This document shows positions 61,788-64,000 of a DNA stretch of 64,000 nt, piece after piece. Both the position numbers and the translations under genes were made by a program. The notes under the pieces were generated by a model. The model was not told where the DNA came from and did not search any database. It was given only the letters and a program-made list of their open reading frames with translations. Origin of the DNA: Pseudomonas asiatica (lineage in GTDB: Bacteria > Pseudomonadota > Gammaproteobacteria > Pseudomonadales > Pseudomonadaceae); assembly GCF_040214835.1 (NCBI RefSeq), contig NZ_CP157874.1, positions 1,306,001-1,370,000 of the forward strand. The letters run 5' to 3'. Numbering within the stretch: the stretch's first letter is position 1; each line of letters begins with the position of its first letter.

Positions 61788-62753
61788 TCAATGCCTGGCC
61801 GGCTCCCCACCTTCTGCTTCTGCCACAGGTTCCCCCATGCGCCGGAACCAGGTCGACAGCAGCGCCCCGGAAATATTGTGCCAAACGCTGAACAACGCAC
61901 TCGGCACCGCAGCCAGTGGCGAAAAATGCGCCGCCGCCAGTGCCGCACCCAGCCCGGAGTTCTGCATGCCCACCTCCAGCGCCAGCGACTTGCGCTGTGC
62001 CAGTGGCAGCTTGCACAGCCTGCCGGTCAGGTACCCCAGCAAGTAGCCGAAGCTGTTGTGCAATATCACCACCGCCATGATCAGCAGCCCCGACTCGGCG
62101 ATCTTCGCCTGGCTGGCCGCCACCACCGCGCACACGATCATCACGATACTCACCACCGATACCAGCGGCAGCACCTGCACCGCCGCCTGCACCCGCGCGC
62201 CAAGCAGCCGCTGGGCCAGTACGCCGAGCACGATCGGCAGCATCACCAGCTGCAGGATCGACCAGAACATGTCCATGAAGGACACCGGCAGCCAGGCCGA
62301 GGCCAGGAACCAGATCAGCGCCGGGGTCAGCAGCGGGGCGAGCAGGGTGGTCACCGCTGCGATCGCCACCGCCAGCGCCAGGTCGCCACGGGACAGCCAG
62401 ACCATCACGTTCGACGCCGTGCCGCTCGGGCAGCAGCCAACCAGGATCACGCCCACGGCGATTTCCGGCGGCAGGTGGAACAGCTGGCACAGCAGCCAGG
62501 CCATGCCCGGCATGATCACGAAGTGCGCGACCACACCCAGCATCACCCGCCAGGGCTGGCGGGCGAGGGCGGCGAAGTCATCGAGCTTGAGGGTGAGGCC
62601 CATGCCGAACATCACCAGGCCCAGCAGCGGCACGATGGCCACCTTCAGGGCGATGAACCATTGCGGTTGCAGGAAGGCCAGTACGGCGAACACCAGCACC
62701 CACAGGGCGAAGGTATTGCCGACGAAGCGGCTGAGAGTGGCGAGGGCACGCAT
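61788..62753 (-). CDS. Bile acid:sodium symporter (BASS) family transporter
   Basis: A 321-residue membrane protein with about nine to ten hydrophobic segments. Family landmarks are FGMGLTLKLDDFAALARQP, LVGCCPSGTASNVMVWLS (the crossover region with the conserved Ser-Gly-Thr) and ALEVGMQNSGLGAALAAAHF. Bacterial members move organic anions with Na+; the true substrate is unknown. The start at 62753 (MRALATLSRF) is the only plausible one. It is flanked by REP pairs on both sides. Confidence 0.87.
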   Translation of the reverse strand: MRALATLSRFVGNTFALWVLVFAVLAFLQPQWFIALKVAIVPLLGLVMFGMGLTLKLDDFAALARQPWRVMLGVVAHFVIMPGMAWLLCQLFHLPPEIAVGVILVGCCPSGTASNVMVWLSRGDLALAVAIAAVTTLLAPLLTPALIWFLASAWLPVSFMDMFWSILQLVMLPIVLGVLAQRLLGARVQAAVQVLPLVSVVSIVMIVCAVVAASQAKIAESGLLIMAVVILHNSFGYLLGYLTGRLCKLPLAQRKSLALEVGMQNSGLGAALAAAHFSPLAAVPSALFSVWHNISGALLSTWFRRMGEPVAEAEGGEPARH

Positions 62754-62793
62754 GGGGCAAGTCCTTTTCTGCTTATAGCGTTATTGATTTCAC

Positions 62794-62905
62794 TGGCCCT
62801 TTCGCGGGTGAACCCGCTCCCACAGGTACTGCACAAGATTCGAAGCCTGTGCGGTTCCTGTGGGAGCGGGTTCATCGAGGCGTCGAACCGCCGCGAAAGG
62901 GCCGG
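62794..62905. repeat. REP pair, class A, with a 16-nt insert in one copy
   Basis: The left copy (62794-62826) is regular. In the right copy the core GGGTTCACCCGCG is split: 62875-62890 hold TCGAGGCGTCGAACCG in place of the single C expected at that point, so the arm is 15 bp longer than in the other class A pairs. Confidence 0.8.
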
Positions 62906-62952
62906 CACTGCCAAAAATCACTTCAAGGCCAGCACCGGCATTTCAAAACCAG

Positions 62953-63873
62953 TCAGACCCCTTGCGGAATCTCTTCCCCACCCAGCGCCTCGAACAGCAC
63001 CGGCAGGAATTCGGCAAAGGTCATCATCATCAGCTGGAAGCTGGCATCGAACTGCTGCGCAGCCTCATCGCCACCATCCTGTTCGGCCTGCTCCTGCAGA
63101 AGCTCTTCGAACTTCAGGCGCTTGATCACCATCTTGTCATCCAGAATGAACGACAGCTTGTCCTGCCAGGCCAGGGCCAGCTGGGTAACCACCTTGCCAG
63201 TGCTCAGGTGCAGCTGGATTTCCTCGCCGGTCAGGTCCTGGCGCTTGCAGCGCACGATACCGCCATCTTCGGCGGTGTCGCGCAGTTCGCACTCGTCCAG
63301 CACATAGAAGCCTTCGGCAGCTTCCTGCGACTTGACCCACTCGGTCATGGTGGCAACCGGTGCGATTTTCACGGTGGCCGGGCGTACCGGCAGCGAGCCC
63401 ATCACTTCACGCAGGGTCGACAGCAGGTCTTCGGCACGCTTGGCGCTGGCCGAGTTGACCAGGATCACGCCCAGGCGCGGGGCAATGGCCGCGAAGATCA
63501 TCGAGCGGCGGATGAACGCGCGCGGCAGGAAGGCCTGGATGATCTCGTCCTTGATCTGGTCGCGTTCCTTTTTATAGACCTTGCGCATCTGCTCGGTCTC
63601 GATCTCTTCGACCTTTTCCTTCACCGCATCGTTGACCACGCTGCTGGGCAGGATGCGTTCTTCCTTGCGCGCGGCAATCAGCAGGTACTCGCCGCTGACA
63701 TGCACCAGGGGAGCGTCTTCGCCCTTGCCGAATGGCGCGACGAAACCATAGGTGGTCAGCTCCTGGCTGGCGCAGGGGCGGGCCGGCTTGCTGGCCAGGG
63801 CCGCTTCCAGCGCTTCAGGCTCGAACGGGACTTCCTGGGTCAGGCGGTAGGTCAGCAGGTTCTTGAACCACAT
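62953..63873 (-). CDS. rdgC: Recombination-associated protein RdgC
   Basis: A 306-residue DNA-binding protein that forms a ring around double-stranded DNA and inhibits RecA. Family landmarks: [19 protein letters not shown] at the start, [35 protein letters not shown] and [19 protein letters not shown]. The ATG at 63873 has AAGGAGA 11 nt upstream; the longer frame adds 36 residues with no family match. The rest of the window (63874-64000) shows no feature I can support. Confidence 0.94.
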   Translation of the reverse strand: MWFKNLLTYRLTQEVPFEPEALEAALASKPARPCASQELTTYGFVAPFGKGEDAPLVHVSGEYLLIAARKEERILPSSVVNDAVKEKVEEIETEQMRKVYKKERDQIKDEIIQAFLPRAFIRRSMIFAAIAPRLGVILVNSASAKRAEDLLSTLREVMGSLPVRPATVKIAPVATMTEWVKSQEAAEGFYVLDECELRDTAEDGGIVRCKRQDLTGEEIQLHLSTGKVVTQLALAWQDKLSFILDDKMVIKRLKFEELLQEQAEQDGGDEAAQQFDASFQLMMMTFAEFLPVLFEALGGEEIPQGV

Positions 63874-64000
63874 GAGGGGCAATCTCTCCTTAATGCATAA
63901 GGCGGGCATTATTCTCCGAGCGGTGCTCTCAGGCCAACCCTGTCGGAGTGCCAGTAGCTGTAGCTGAATGTAAAGATGCACGTGGCAACGCTAGGTCTTT

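Overview
The window is high-GC DNA from a fluorescent Pseudomonas, most probably of the P. putida group. Gene content and order (dgkA, finR, fpr ... gacS ... cysM, rlmD, relA, mazG ... purM, purN ... hda ... the cob operon ... fadL, rmuC, a symporter/histidine-kinase hybrid, gdx, rdgC) match what I remember of the P. putida KT2440 chromosome. The intergenic spaces also carry paired REP palindromes of the P. putida type. Nearly everything is chromosomal core. The only recognisable mobile gene is one IS110-family transposase near 21.2 kb.

Layout. 0-8 kb: the end of dgkA, finR diverging from fpr, an SprT-like protease, a Yip1 membrane protein, ttcA with a Tag-like glycosylase, a wrbA/arsC-like/DUF2069 operon, a thioredoxin-fold lipoprotein and two small conserved genes. 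8-20.8 kb: D-lactate dehydrogenase, the global sensor kinase GacS, a two-component pair, cysM-rlmD-relA-mazG and a DUF2058 gene. 20.8-22.7 kb: a 60-residue conserved gene and the IS110 element, whose 5' noncoding side is strongly structured. 22.7-31.4 kb: a DUF3108 protein, purN, purM, DUF2066, a PerM-type permease, hda, two NlpC/P60 lipoproteins and a PQQ-dependent-dehydrogenase-like lipoprotein. 31.4-32.6 kb: a long imperfect palindrome flanked by hexanucleotide tandem repeats, then a highly structured leader-like RNA before a DUF3077 gene. 33.1-43 kb: a cobalamin riboswitch followed by nine tightly coupled genes, cobO-cobB-bluB-cobD-cobC-cobQ-cobP-cobT-cobC2, and cobS. 43-47.1 kb: a GH5 hydrolase, a MarR/MFS pair with shared operators, a 40-residue membrane peptide and a glutathione peroxidase. 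47.1-47.95 kb: a second, nearly identical copy of the long palindrome. 48-64 kb: DUF2798, a LysR remnant, a FadL porin, small unknown genes, a DnaA-box site, RmuC, the SSS/histidine-kinase hybrid, two MFS-type proteins (one fused to an acyltransferase), the guanidinium exporter gdx behind a guanidine-II riboswitch, a BASS-family transporter and rdgC.

How the genes work together. The cob block holds the adenosylation, amidation, lower-ligand synthesis (BluB) and nucleotide-loop steps of B12 synthesis behind one promoter and one B12 riboswitch, and its first nine genes overlap or nearly touch. fpr and its LysR partner FinR form a redox-stress pair. gdx and its guanidine-II riboswitch form a guanidinium-detoxification unit. 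The MarR/MFS/small-peptide cluster shares a near-identical palindromic operator at both promoters.

The most notable noncoding content is: (i) two direct copies, about 15.6 kb apart, of a roughly 590-bp inverted-repeat element with three internal or flanking microsatellite-like tracts of different copy number; (ii) a multi-stem RNA before the DUF3077 gene; (iii) the IS110 leader with a stem that covers the translation start; and (iv) sixteen paired REP arrays in at least two sequence classes. All assignments come from reading the sequence and from memory of protein families. No search or folding program was run.
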